The notes below the pieces were generated by a model, which was not told where the DNA came from, ran no database searches, and saw only the letters and a list, made by a program, of their open reading frames with translations. From Escarpia spicata (lineage: Eukaryota; Annelida; Polychaeta; Sabellida; Siboglinidae): a DNA stretch of 64,000 nt. Below are positions 37,701-47,080 of this stretch, one piece after another (the stretch's first letter is position 1; each line of letters begins with the position of its first letter). A program made the position numbers and the translations under genes. The DNA lies in contig OZ023218.1 in NCBI GenBank assembly GCA_963995525.1, positions 51,106,541-51,170,540 of the forward strand, written 5' to 3'.

Positions 37701-40700
37701 TTATTGAGTTTAGTCTATCATTTATAATACAGGGATAGGCTTATATACTAGAGTTGAGTAGACTAGACGATGTCGATGACTAGCGTAACGTAATGGTTTT
37801 GCCGTCCCGCGGCACGACTTTGTGTTTGTCTTTGATCTAGTCAAGCTACTATACTGTGTAGTCTATAGCCTGGCCCTAGGTATGCCGGCTACTAATATTA
37901 ATTCTAATGACACCACAAATAGACAATGACGTGATGCATTGTTATAACTTGTAATGTTTTTGTAGTCAGCATGCTGTTTTAGAAATTTACATCAAATCAG
38001 AATTACAATGTGTATAGACGCATTTACATTATATTTACGCTTCTTCACATTTGATTTCCATCAATGCTGGTTATGAACATCTACCTTACCTTGTTAACTG
38101 AACGCTTCAAAACACCACCTAGTTTATTAGAGGCAATTATGTTTTGGGTGCAACTATCGTCATAGTCACAGTATTAAAGTATTACTGACAGTGGTGTTCT
38201 TTTCTCGACAATATCTGACATGGTTCTGAACTATTACTGACAGCAAGCCTATATTCCTGAAAATCCGTGTAAATGGGAAGATGGATTATTGACAGGAAGT
38301 TTTTGGGGTAGGCTACTGTCTTTTTAAGATCTCGTTTAACACTACCTCCATCTTCATTTTGGTCTTCCTCTATTTGCTGTAACAAATGTTAAATTATGTG
38401 ATGTTGTCAATAAAGATATACAATTTGTGTATTTGTTATGGTATGATAACTGTTAAAGCAGTGTTATTTGAGTGAAGTGTTGTCTGTTTTAGACATTATT
38501 GATAGGATTGACAGTGAGCTGGCAGCGGGGGAGGTGGGGCGGATGTTTTCTGTCATCCATGCAGCCGGCAAACAGCGCAAGATCACAACAGATGACATCA
38601 TTGTCCTTGACAAGCACATCACAGCCGATGTCGGGGAACGCATACGATTCAATAAGGCGAGTCACCCTCTTACGTCCCTTGTTTATTTGTGCTAGTTCAA
38701 TGTGGATCAGTTGTTCTTGCTGTTTTCCTGCAGCCAACACTAGTTCTTTGTATTATAAGTCAGTTTCCTATGGCTTATTTAACAGAACAGACTGAAGGAA
38801 ACCGAGTTCAGTAACATATTGTTTCTAAGTTGTTTTTTCTGAAACACGTGTGAAAAGGTTCTGATTTGATGTGCCTGACTCGTTTCTGTGTTGTTGTAGG
38901 TCCTGCTTGTAGGAAGCAAAGATTTCACTCTAGTAGGACGACCTATCTTGAAGTAAGTGACATCTCATTCAGGGAAGTGACAGACTGTATTCATCAGGAG
39001 TAAGGTGTAGATACTTAAAGAAACATCAGGAGGAAAGTGTAGATACTTAAAGAAACATCAGGAGGAAAGTGTAGATACTTAAAGAAACATCAGGAGGAAA
39101 GTGTAGATACTTAAAGAAACATCAGGAGGAAAGTGTAGATACTTAAAGAAACATCAGGAGGAAAGTGTAGATACTTAAGAAACAATGTATAAAAATAATT
39201 TAAATAGTGGATTCATATTGTGTGGTAGTAAAAGTGGGTGTCTTGGAAAAGTCTGCTGTAACTGCTTGTTCGTTGTTGACAAACGATGCGCTTCCAGCAG
39301 GTGATTGCATGATAACATACTCATGAAGCAACTCAATTAGTAATGTCATCAATAATTCTTAAAAAAATACCAATCCTACAATAAGGAATCCTGTACAGTT
39401 TCTATGTGTTTCTAGTTTATAAACAATATTTGAACTTAAGTACTGAAGCAACTTTTCTCGTCTGTGCTCTCTAAATTGTCGTAATTTAAACATATAAAGT
39501 TGATTAAATTCGAAACTTTAATTTTTCATATCCAAGAATCATGTTAAATTACCTGGTAGAGGCTTTCGTTGACGTGTCACGTCGACTTCATCAGTACCTA
39601 TGACGCTGAATGACGTCATCGTACACGTGAGGCAGTTCGTAATTGCCCTCGTCTCTGTTGATGGGTGTTTGGGTTTTTCTGATCCAGATGGCTTCCTTGA
39701 TTTGCCGAATTCTTCTGTTGGGTTCTTTGTCAAAAATTTTCACTCCCTCCCAGTCTATGATATGGTTTTCAGTTGTCGCATGGTCTGTAAGGGCGGATTT
39801 ATTGATGGTAGACATCAATCTTTTTTTCCCGCTCCTTGTGTATTTCTCATTTTTCGTGTTGTCTACGTCCTTTCTGTGTTCCTCCAGTCTTGTTTTGAGT
39901 AGTCTTCCTGTCTCCCCAATGTATTCCCCACCACAATTCTTGTACGGTATTTGGTACACCAGTTCGCCCTGTTCTTCTAGCTGTACTTTGTCCTTGGGAT
40001 GTACCAACCGGTGTCTGAGGGTGGTGTGGGGACGCATGGCCGTTGCTACTCCATATTTTTTCAGTACTCGATGTACTCTCTCCGATACCCCCTCTATGTA
40101 TGGGATGACTACTTGGCTCCGATAGTTTTTGTCCTTAGTCTTTTTGTTGGTCTTTTTCTTCTTACTGCTATCTGTCGCCTTTTTCAAGGCCCACGACGGA
40201 TAGCCACATACTCTTAGAGCTCCTCTCAGGTGTTCCACCTCTTCTTTCTTGTCCCCCTCCTCCGAAGTTATTGTCTCACACCTGTTCATAAGGGTTCTGA
40301 CAACTCCCAACTTCTGATGTTTGGGGTGGTGGGATGCAAAATTCAGGTATTGGTCAGTGTGCGTCTTCTTCCTGTACACTGTGGACTTCACACTGCCATC
40401 TTCCTTTCTGGTGAACTTTGCATCCAAGAAGGGCATGCTGTTGTTCTCTTCGTCTTCCCGTGTGAAAATGATGCTACCTGTGGGGTCTACAGTGTTCATG
40501 TGTTGTTGTAATTTCTTTGCCTTTCCTGTGTGTACCAGGCAAATTATATCGTCCACATATCGCTTCCAGTTTCTCGGTTGGCAATCGACTGGTCCTGTGG
40601 CTATGATTTTCTGCTCCAGGTCCTCCATGTACAGGTTCACAACAATGGGGGACACTGGACTGCCCATGGCTACCCCAAACTTCTGTTGGTAAATTTCTCC

Positions 40701-42330
40701 TCCAAATCTGAAGTATGTCGTCTCCAAGACAAATTTCAACAACTCCATGATGTCGTCTACGTTTATATTTGTTCTCTTCTTTAGTGTCTTGTCATTCTCT
40801 AGTCTTTTTCTGATGACTTTGCAAGCTTCTCTGATTGGGGTCTTCGTGAACAGTGACACAACGTCATATGACACAAATGATTCCATCAACAGAGACGAGG
40901 GCAATTATGAACTGCCTCACGTGTACGATGACGTCATTCAGCGTCATAGGTACTGATGAAGTCGACGTGACACGTCAATGAAAGCCTCTACCAGGTAATT
41001 TAACATGATTCTTGGATATGAAAAATGAAAGTTTCGAATTTGAAAACAAACTATCCTGAAGAATGTTCAGTAATATAAAGTTGATTTTTCTAATGTAAAT
41101 TACACAAGAAAGCAGGAGGTGTAGAGAGGTGGTCATGTTTCAGTGCCAGTGTGGCGTGTGTAGAAGACAGGAGGTGTAGAGAGGTGGTCATGTTTCAGTG
41201 TCAGTGTGACGTGTGTAGAAGGCAGGTGGTGTAGAGAGGTGGTCATGTTTCAGTGCCAGTGTGGCGTGTGTAGAAGACAGGAGGTGTAGAGAGGTGGTCA
41301 TGTTTCAGTGTCTGTGTGGCGTGTGTAGAAGGCAGGTGGTGTAGAGAGGTGGTCATGTTTCAGTGCCAGTGTGGCGTGTGTAGAAGACAGGAGGTGTAGA
41401 GAGGTGGTCATGTTTCAGTGCCAGTGTGGCGTGTGTAGAAGACAGGAGGTGTAGAGAGGTGGTCATGTTTCAGTGTCTGTGTGGCGTGTGTAGAAGGCAG
41501 GTGGTGTAGAGAGGTGGTCATGTTTCAGTGCCAGTGTTGCGTGTGTAGAAGGGAGGAGGTATAGAGTGGTGGTCATGTTTCAGTGCCAGTGTGGCGTGTG
41601 TAGAAGGCACTGTCATAGAGAAGACATTGTCTCACACTGATGTCATCTTCCACTACCAAAGGCGTGACAATCACAGACACCTCAAATGTGAGTTCATGCA
41701 CGTATACCCTTAGGCCTAGTACCATACACAACCGTATCTTATGTATTTGCAACTATTGCAACTTAAAGAATTTAAGGTGTACAATCCTTGTGTTTTATCC
41801 AGTTTTAAAAGCAGTTCAGCATCTGTCATTTCATGCACTTGTATCTGTGTCAACTCCCACATTAGAGCACTGTTCTAAATTACACCCAGTTGCAATTTCT
41901 GCTTCTCAATTCTGCTTGTATTCTTTCTTGTTCAGTTACCAGGTCATAGCAGAGACTGGTCTTAACTTTGTCATGTTCAGTTATCAGGTCATAGCAGAGA
42001 CTGGTCTTAACTTTGTCATTTGCAGGCAGTCTTGCTTACTTCTTGCAGTAGTCGGCTTTTGAATGCTGTGCATTTATGGTTAAATTTATAACTAGATTGC
42101 GGTGTTCGGTGAATTAATTATCTATTCTTGCATCCACCACAAGACAGTTTACACCGTACAAAATATGTGCACCCGTTTCTACTTTTTTGCCTCACAGTGA
42201 CTCTGTTACTTGTACTTGTGTGATGAGTCCCGGGTAAGTCATGATTGATGTCATTGTTTCAGTGAACAAGACAAAGCTGACATTTGTGCGAATAAACAAG
42301 ATAGAGTTGACTTCACTGCAAACCTCATGA
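28669..42330 (+). CDS. MRPL21: Mitochondrial ribosomal protein L21 (bL21m), seven exons, 218 aa
   Basis: Large-subunit mitoribosome protein bL21m, which acts in the mitochondrial matrix in rRNA binding and subunit assembly. Predicted exons: 28669-28744, 34014-34143, 36919-36980, 38493-38656, 38900-38952, 41584-41687, 42263-42330. Intron phases 1,2,1,0,2,1 join without a break to 657 nt including TGA. The human protein is about 205 aa, so the length fits. Residues 1-25 form a basic, Arg/Lys-containing presequence-like start (MLGSAARTLGKGG). The L21 core spans residues about 90-218: DRIDSELAAGEVGRMFSVIH, GERIRFNK, VLLVGSKDFTLVGRP, VEGTVIEKT, QRRDNHRH and a C-terminal FVRINKIEL. Splice sites are canonical except the GC donor of exon 4. 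Start choice: an in-frame GTG lies 18 nt upstream, but this is the first ATG and it begins the presequence. The N-terminal exons 1-3 are assigned mainly by phase and splice signals and are less certain than exons 4-7. Confidence 0.9.
28745..32610. other. MRPL21 intron 1, AT-rich part
   Basis: AT-rich sequence with no recognised genes. A piece at about 30903-30985 (gagccctcgctagggtttat then aaggggtaa motifs repeated three times) and one at 31505-31640 (arginine/alanine-rich reading) look like dispersed repeats of unknown family. Confidence 0.5.
32616..33724. repeat. 16-bp minisatellite in MRPL21 intron 1, about 69 copies
   Basis: The unit is ttactactactaccaS, where the last base is c, g or a and a few copies have ttattac. 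One copy at 33471-33480 has an extra tac. The 16-bp period gives open frames in which YYYY, LLLL and TTTT blocks alternate; these are artefacts inside an intron. Confidence 0.95.
34014..34143 (+). CDS. MRPL21: MRPL21 exon 2
   Basis: Acceptor ttttgttttgtag, donor gg|gtaaga, phase 1 to 2. Encodes SQPVKPLTVRLAQVV and a hydrophilic stretch that continues the variable N-terminal region. Alternative frames do not join to exon 3. Confidence 0.75.
34485..36895. repeat. 33-bp minisatellite in MRPL21 intron 2, about 73 copies
   Basis: The unit is gttggtacttcaacagtcct + gctctactgtaga. The 33-bp period keeps one frame open on each strand for over 700 codons. The array fills nearly all of intron 2 (34144-36918) and its final, diverged copies end about 20-25 bp before the exon 3 acceptor. 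Confidence 0.95.
36919..36980 (+). CDS. MRPL21: MRPL21 exon 3
   Basis: Acceptor ttttacag, donor tcatcag|gtgaga, phase 2 to 1. Encodes AKQLSTSVAVKYADEDDLSS. It begins about 20 bp after the 33-bp array ends. Confidence 0.75.
37380..37620 (+). pseudogene. BED-type zinc finger relic (hAT-like transposon) in MRPL21 intron 3
   Basis: One frame reads PAKKKCVLQTFITACTQTWP, then RLKKGVGFTYCRIREIYFPI and SHGH. This resembles the BED finger consensus (W-P, YTFC--C---F---HG) with the second cysteine replaced. It lies inside an intron and no transposase core follows. Weak but patterned. Confidence 0.4.
38493..38656 (+). CDS. MRPL21: MRPL21 exon 4 (start of conserved L21 fold)
   Basis: Acceptor tctgttttag; encodes D-IIDRIDSELAAGEVGRM, FSVIHAAGKQRKITTDDI and GERIRFNK, aligning with the human segment that has GRLFAVVHFAS and GERIRLEK. 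The donor is aag|gcgagt, a GC-AG intron. Confidence 0.92.
38900..38952 (+). CDS. MRPL21: MRPL21 exon 5
   Basis: Acceptor gttgttgtag, perfect donor gaa|gtaagt. Encodes VLLVGSKDFTLVGRPIL, nearly superimposable on human VLLVGADNFTLLGKPLL. Confidence 0.92.
38990..39182. repeat. 32-bp tandem repeat, about 6 copies, MRPL21 intron 5
   Basis: The unit is aggaaagtgtagatacttaa + agaaacatcagg; it begins about 40 bp after the exon 5 donor. Confidence 0.95.
39506..39664. repeat. Left inverted arm of Penelope-like element
   Basis: Reverse complement of 40883-41041, differing by only a few bases (for example ctttcg versus ctttca). Contains the 3' end of the ORF and a hammerhead-like core. Confidence 0.9.
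39541..39612 (-). ncRNA. Hammerhead-ribozyme-like core (left arm)
   Basis: The minus strand has ctgatga, then a 20-nt segment able to pair (gtcgacg...cgtcaac with a short loop), then gaaa: the CUGAUGA-stem II-GAAA core order. Hammerheads are known in Penelope-like elements. Stems I and III and the cleavage triplet were not satisfactorily resolved by eye. Confidence 0.5.
39591..40904 (-). CDS. Penelope-like RT + GIY-YIG endonuclease, N-terminally truncated, frame intact
   Basis: An uninterrupted reading frame of about 430 codons. Near residue 10 it has FVSYDVVSLFTKTPI, at about 80 MGSPVSPIVVNLYMEDLE and at about 116 the catalytic YVDDI of reverse transcriptase. At about 310-345 is the GIY-YIG-type endonuclease block YKNCGGEYIGETGR with TRLEEHRKDV, and the end is ELPHVYDDVIQRHRY. 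Full-length relatives are about twice as long; the N-terminal third and the first RT motifs are missing because of 5' truncation, so there is no proper start codon. No frameshift or stop is seen, which points to recent insertion. A truncated RT should be inactive. Confidence 0.9.
   Translation of the reverse strand: MPSSLLMESFVSYDVVSLFTKTPIREACKVIRKRLENDKTLKKRTNINVDDIMELLKFVLETTYFRFGGEIYQQKFGVAMGSPVSPIVVNLYMEDLEQKIIATGPVDCQPRNWKRYVDDIICLVHTGKAKKLQQHMNTVDPTGSIIFTREDEENNSMPFLDAKFTRKEDGSVKSTVYRKKTHTDQYLNFASHHPKHQKLGVVRTLMNRCETITSEEGDKKEEVEHLRGALRVCGYPSWALKKATDSSKKKKTNKKTKDKNYRSQVVIPYIEGVSERVHRVLKKYGVATAMRPHTTLRHRLVHPKDKVQLEEQGELVYQIPYKNCGGEYIGETGRLLKTRLEEHRKDVDNTKNEKYTRSGKKRLMSTINKSALTDHATTENHIIDWEGVKIFDKEPNRRIRQIKEAIWIRKTQTPINRDEGNYELPHVYDDVIQRHRY
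40883..41041. repeat. Right inverted arm of Penelope-like element
   Basis: Reads, on the plus strand, the same C-terminal codons (NRDEGNYELPHVYDDVIQRH) as the minus-strand ORF end, showing that the arm is an inverted copy of the 3' terminus. Confidence 0.9.
40940..41005 (+). ncRNA. Hammerhead-ribozyme-like core (right arm)
   Basis: Plus strand: ctgatga at 40953-40959, stem-II-like gtcgacgtgacacgtcaa, and gaaa at 40980-40983. Relative to the left arm, caac has become caat, which breaks one stem II pair next to the core, so this copy may be weaker. Confidence 0.45.
41097..41610. repeat. 55-bp minisatellite spanning the MRPL21 exon 6 acceptor, about 9 copies
   Basis: The unit carries gaggtggtcatgtttcag and then tgccagtgtggcgtgtgtag + aaggca, followed by ggtggtgtagag. 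The terminal copy is the real intron-exon junction at 41583/41584. Copies vary at gtggcg/gtgacg/gttgcg, gccagt/gtcagt/gtctgt and aaggcagg/aagacagg. Confidence 0.95.
41584..41687 (+). CDS. MRPL21: MRPL21 exon 6
   Basis: Acceptor catgtttcag, donor aaat|gtgagt. With the two bases from exon 5 it reads NASVACVEGTVIEKTLSH, the same spacing as human [20 protein letters not shown]. The acceptor and the first 26 or so nt are also the unit of the adjoining 55-bp array. Confidence 0.9.
42263..42330 (+). CDS. MRPL21: MRPL21 exon 7 and stop
   Basis: Acceptor tcattgtttcag; encodes NKTKLTFVRINKIELTSLQT-S-stop, matching the conserved LRINSIEI C-terminus. Confidence 0.92.
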
Positions 42331-42972
42331 CAGCAATTCACTTCACCGAGCCAAGTGACTGCGTAGTGAATCTCCCCTGCCTATGGTTCTACACTCTTAG
42401 TCACAGTGTCTTCTCTCTGGTTGCACGGAATCTGCTCATCTGCTTGACAATGTTCTCAATGGCACCAGCCCATCTGTCATCCTGATTGCAATACAACATT
42501 GGGATAGATCTACTTTATAGGAGAGTGCACCAGGTGTTGTTTCATGGGAGATTGCACCGTTGTCACAGCTGCACAGATCAGACTAAAGTGGCAGGTGTTC
42601 ATCTGCAAGCAGTGGCTGTACCACATGGGGAAATATTCACTTGTTATGTCGTTATGTTGTGGAAGAACATTATAACTGTAGAACAACAAACAGCCACAAG
42701 AACTTCTCATAGTGCCCCGTGTAAGTGCTGTGTGCTGTGTGTAGGCAAGTAAGTTTCTCATTATGCAAATCATGTTATGTAAAAAAATCTGTCCACCTGT
42801 TTCAACTTTTTGCCAGTTGTGCTTGTAAACAGGTAATAAAATAAATACCGTAGACAATGTAATTCTTCTGCGTATTCTCAACTTAACTTCGACACTCTCA
42901 ACTTTGACAAGTACAGACAACGCCATAATTGCTCAATCCCAGAATCCGTTACAGCTCCTACCTACGGTATCG
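42331..42972 (+). other. 3' flank / probable 3' UTR of MRPL21
   Basis: No coding content recognised. A possible polyadenylation signal, aataaaataaata, lies at about 42834-42847; a nearer one is not obvious. Confidence 0.4.
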
Positions 42973-43221
42973 GGACAATATCCCCCTGGACAAGATCTCC
43001 CTAGGACAATATCCCCTGGAATATGTTCAAGCATGAATATGATGGTAGGTATGAGAGCTATACATGAATGATTTTTATGGTGATTCTAAAATTAATATGT
43101 TGGGAAATTTATATAACAGCACAAATAAGTAGATTAATTGAATAAGCAAGCAAGCGAATGCAATACAATATAAACTATATGACAGCACAAACAAGTTGAT
43201 CCATTGTATAAGCAAGCAATG

Positions 43222-43515
43222 GAATGTTGTGGGCGATCCATTGTATAAGCAATGAGGTGACTGCAGTGTTTAAAATTGAATGTTGTGGGCGATCCATTGT
43301 ATAAGCAATGAGGTGACTGCAATGTTTAAAATTGAATGTTGTGGGCGATCCATTGTATAAGCAATGAGGTGACTGCAGTGTTTAAAATTGAATGTTGTGG
43401 GCGATCCATTGTATAAGCAATGAGGTGACTGCAATGTTTAAAATTGAATGTTGTGGGCGATCCATTGTATAAGCAATGAGGTGACTGCAATGTTTAAAAT
43501 TGAATGTTGTGGGCA
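43222..43515. repeat. 56-bp tandem repeat, about 5 copies, inside the MULE relic
   Basis: The unit is gaatgttgtgggcgatccat + tgtataagcaatgaggtgac + tgcaatgtttaaaatt, located between the transposase remnant and the left TIR. Confidence 0.95.
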
Positions 43516-43539
43516 ACCCCACGGAGGTAGTCCATGATA

Positions 43540-44395
43540 GTGCGATTTGGGTAGTCTGCCACGACTGTCCTCAGACGTGCTGAGATGGCCTTGTAGGCGC
43601 TGTGGGGGAGCTGCCTCACCTGCAATCACCTGTATGATAACGACCTCTTTCAATGGTTGTTGATGTCTCAGGACATCTAGGAAGTGGTAGAACTTGGGAT
43701 GACACACACCAACATTAGACAGCATCCGACGGTGCCAACCTTCAACATGGTTGTTGGTGTGGGGCAGTCCTTCAGTCACACGATCCTTCACATTCCTCAT
43801 GGTCGATGGGGGTTGGGTGGTGACCACAACATTGCCGACAGCCATTGTACATATCCTCAAAGTAGTCGAGGACTAGCTGAGCTACCTCGGAGACAGTCTG
43901 ACAGAAACTCATATGACTCCACCACATCCTCCACGGGGAAAAAATCTTGAGTATACCGAGACCAAGTTCAGCATTCCTGGTAGAGGCCTCGAAGGAGAGG
44001 CATGGAGTTCATGAAGATGTTTCCTCCTTGTGAGGCACAATATGGCCGTTGGCACAAGCATAGGTTGTGAACAACTGGTAGAACACATTCGGCACCACTT
44101 TAAATGTTCCATCACAAAACCAGTCTGGTGAAGTCTCCAGAATGTGTAGATCGCTTGCTGCACCTCGAGGGCCTCAGGATGACCAGAATCTGGAGCGTGT
44201 GGTCGCTGAAACGACCAACAATCTGGTCATAACCGACGCAACTGGCTACCACATCATTGGTCAGATTCTTCTGCTACACATAGCCTTTGTACACAAGTTT
44301 CCTACCATCCTTGTTGGAGGTGATAAATTCCATCTCAATTTCTGGATAAGCATCAAAGCAATGCCAGAATTTGATCAATACCTGGAACTTCCATG
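43540..44395 (-). pseudogene. MULE transposase with FLYWCH zinc finger, frameshifted
   Basis: Minus-strand order: EMEFITSNKDGRKLVYKGY (FLYWCH finger start, about 44290-44350, followed by a stop); HAPDSGHPEALEVQQAIYTF (about 44140-44200); the transposase motif DGTFKVVPNVFYQLFTTYAC + ANGHIVP (about 44030-44120); then, after a gap and frameshift, NVKDRVTEGLPHTNNHVEGW and MLSNVGVCHPKFYHFLDVLR (about 43660-43800), the well-known C-terminal block of this family. The central region with the remaining catalytic residues is mostly lost (about 43860-44030). Clearly inactive. Confidence 0.8.
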
Positions 44396-44878
44396 AAAGT
44401 ATTTGATCATTTGTTTAATTGTAATTATATAGCCAGCAAAGTATGAACTACTCAATGAAAGAAATACAGGGGGTATTGCCCTGGGGGGTTTAGTCCAGGG
44501 GGATAATGTCCTACCTACCTACAAACACTACCACACGGAAATTCCAAATCCACATTTATTGAACTTTCATGCAAAATGTCATTTTGTCCATCTACATTTA
44601 TATCAGACCTGTCAGTCTGGAATTGTTTCAAGTGACCTGCAGTCAATACACATAGAAACGTTCCGTTAAAACAACACATTTGCAGTATACCCGCTCAAAT
44701 GTCCTGCCAATTTCCTGTTGGTTGGAGTAAAAACACGACATAAATGATAAGCGTAAAGCCATTGTTAGTTCAGCATGGTCAAGCAACACAAATTTACTTG
44801 ACAGGTTCACAGACAAGTCTCCAGCCCAACTCAACATTGTTTTTGATTTCATGTTGACACAACGTAAGATCTTGTACA

Positions 44879-45388
44879 TGATGACTTCTGGGATACCTTG
44901 GGTCTGTTTCACTGTACTGATGCCTTCTGGGATACGTTGGGTCCGTTTCACTGTACCGATGACTTCTGGGATACGTTGGGTCCGTTTCATTGTACTGATG
45001 ACTTCTGGGATACCTTGGGTCCGTTCCACTGTACCGATGACTTCTGGGATACCTTGGGTCCGTTTCACTGTACTGATGACTTCTGGGATACCTTGGGTCC
45101 GTTTCACTGTACTGATGACTTCTGGGATACCTTGGGTCTGTTTCACTGTACTGATGACTTCTGGGATACCTTGGGTCCGTTTCACTGTACTGATGACTTC
45201 TGGGATACCTTGGGTCCGTTTCACTGTACTGATGACTTCTGGGCTACCTTGGGTCCGTTTCACTGTACTGATGACTTCTGGGATACCTTGGGTCCGTTTC
45301 ACTGTACTGGTGACTTCTGGGCTACCTTGGGTCCGTTTCACTGTACTGATGACTTCTGGGATACCTTGGGTCCGTTTCACTGTATTCA
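44879..45388. repeat. 39-bp minisatellite, about 13 copies
   Basis: The unit is atgacttctgggataccttg + ggtccgtttcactgtactg, 13 codons, so frames stay open on both strands. Located in intergenic DNA between two convergent genes. Confidence 0.95.
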
Positions 45389-46515
45389 TTTGTTTTCACT
45401 TTCTCATAAATATTCTGTATATTCCCCTGAATTAGTTTTCCACACAGGAATATTTCATATTTTAGAGTAAAAATGGGTTTAAGTTTTAGAAACTTTGATG
45501 AAACGGAACCCTTCAGCTACTAAACTGATTGTGGTGTTGCTGCTAAGTAAGCATAGTCTAGTCACATACTGTAAGCGTTACATGGCAACTTATATCTTGC
45601 CTCCAAAGCACACGATACAGACAATAATAAATTAATGGAATCAGAAATGTTAAACTGTTCCCGATACATCATATCCAGCTAAACCAATTTGTGATTTCAC
45701 TGTCGCTTCCTCTAAAAACCTGCACATTTATGGCTTCTATAAAAGTATCTATGAAGATTTAAAAAACACTACTTATGAAATATCCAAATGTGAATTATAA
45801 GGTGCAACAAACTGTTTATTCTAGCAAGTTTGATGAACTGTTGCTGCTTCTATTGTTCCGAGAGACAGCGATGTATATTACAGGCTGGATACAATGAAAA
45901 CAAGGTGTTTTATTAAAAAAATGATGTAACATACAATTAATAAAAACATTCCCCTTGATCAGTGCTGGCTAGCTGCCACCTAAGCATCTCAAACTCACGG
46001 ATCAACAAAGATGCAATCTAAACATTTCATCATCACCTATATACTATAACATAACACTAATTAATTAGATAATGGACCACATGAAACATACACAGCTGAC
46101 CAGAAAGTGACATAAAATAGTTTGTATTACTCTCGACTAATAAAATAATTGCCACCTCTCTAGCACAAGCTAAGCAGCCCTTGCGCAGCGATGATACCGG
46201 TCAGCAGCAGCATCTAGGAGTTGGTCAAACAGGAAGCAGCTAAAGGGGCTGGTTGGTGAACTTGGTCATGTTTTCTTCAGTTCTCAGTTAAGCTATTAAC
46301 TACTGTCTTCCATTCACCTCACACAAGGGACTTGTGAATTTACCACCAAAAAGACGACAGTTGGAAGTTGTGTTAGGTGAGCAAACTCAAGACTGTTATA
46401 CAGCACCCGTGACGGGCTACAGTAGTGGAACTCTATATTTGGTTAATTCAGCAATAACAAACACGGGTCTTAAAGCTTACCCAGGCAAGCAACAAACGCC
46501 CACTGAGGCAACAGT
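45389..46515. other. Unassigned intergenic stretch
   Basis: No motif recognised. A plus-strand open frame starting near 46334 runs into the following repeat and has no family-like content. Confidence 0.45.
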
Positions 46516-46690
46516 ACCAACAACACATTGCGGCTCTAATGTCTGCAACACACAAAGACATGGCTCTAATGACTGCAAAACAATTAGAGACATGGCTCCA
46601 ATGACTGCAACACACAATAGAGACATGGCTCTAATGACTGCAACACACTCTAAAGAAATGGCTCTAATGACTGCAACACATTCTACTGCA
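46516..46690. repeat. About 30-33-bp tandem repeat, 5 diverged copies
   Basis: Copies contain catggctctaatgactgcaa + cacac, separated by variable aatagaga/tctaaaga segments. Confidence 0.85.
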
Positions 46691-46861
46691 CACAAACATG
46701 TCAAGACCGGAAGTGGTGGCCCTGTACTGCCTGAAATGACGTGAGATTACTACAACTACTACACTACTGCTACAACTATTAAACAAATGCTAGCTCTAGC
46801 TTCTTAACAACACCTCAAACAATCACAAAACATACAACATTCTATAAGAAACACAAACTCA

Positions 46862-47080
46862 ACACTGCACCCAGTGTCACGTCATACTCCGACACAGAGC
46901 TCAATGTCACGCCATACTCCGACACAGAGCTCAATGTCACGCCAAACTCCGACACTGAATTCAATGTCATCACTTACTCCGACACTGAGCTCAATGTCAC
47001 CACTTATCTGACCTCAATGTCACCACTTACTCTGACACTGAGCTCAATGTCACCAGTTACTCTGACAGTGAGCTCAAGAC
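46862..47080. repeat. About 30-bp tandem repeat, 7 diverged copies
   Basis: Copies follow ctcaatgtcaYgccatactc + cgacacagag and later ctcaatgtcaccacttactc + tgacactgag, with one shortened copy near 47010. Confidence 0.9.

Larger units (their letters stand above)
39492..41086 (-). mobile_element. Penelope-like element with inverted arms and 14-bp target duplication
   Basis: A 5'-truncated Penelope-like retroelement lies in MRPL21 intron 5 in the opposite orientation to the gene. Flanking direct repeats atataaagttgatt at 39492-39505 and 41073-41086 look like a target-site duplication. The arms at 39506-39664 and 40883-41041 (159 bp each, nearly identical) are inverted repeats. The right arm is an inverted copy of the element's own 3' end, including the last codons of the ORF, as known for the pseudo-LTR arrangement of these elements. 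A non-element-like 31 bp lies between the right arm and the right duplication. Each arm also holds a hammerhead-like core. Confidence 0.9.
42973..44513 (-). mobile_element. FLYWCH/MULE-type DNA transposon relic with terminal inverted repeats
   Basis: The left end gggacaatatccccctggac and the reverse complement of the right end (aggacattatccccctggac) form TIRs of about 45 bp, each containing a second ggacaatatcccc-like module. Between them the minus strand carries FLYWCH-finger and MULE transposase pieces in order. Flanking cctacctac occurs on both sides (42957 and 44510), but the repetitive context prevents a firm target-duplication call. Confidence 0.8.

Noticed and set aside
38953..41583. 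A missing micro-exon of MRPL21 between exons 5 and 6
   Set aside because: First suspected because starting exon 6 at tgtgtag|aaggc breaks phase. Moving the acceptor to catgtttcag|tgccag restores phase and the alignment length to human L21, so no extra exon is needed.
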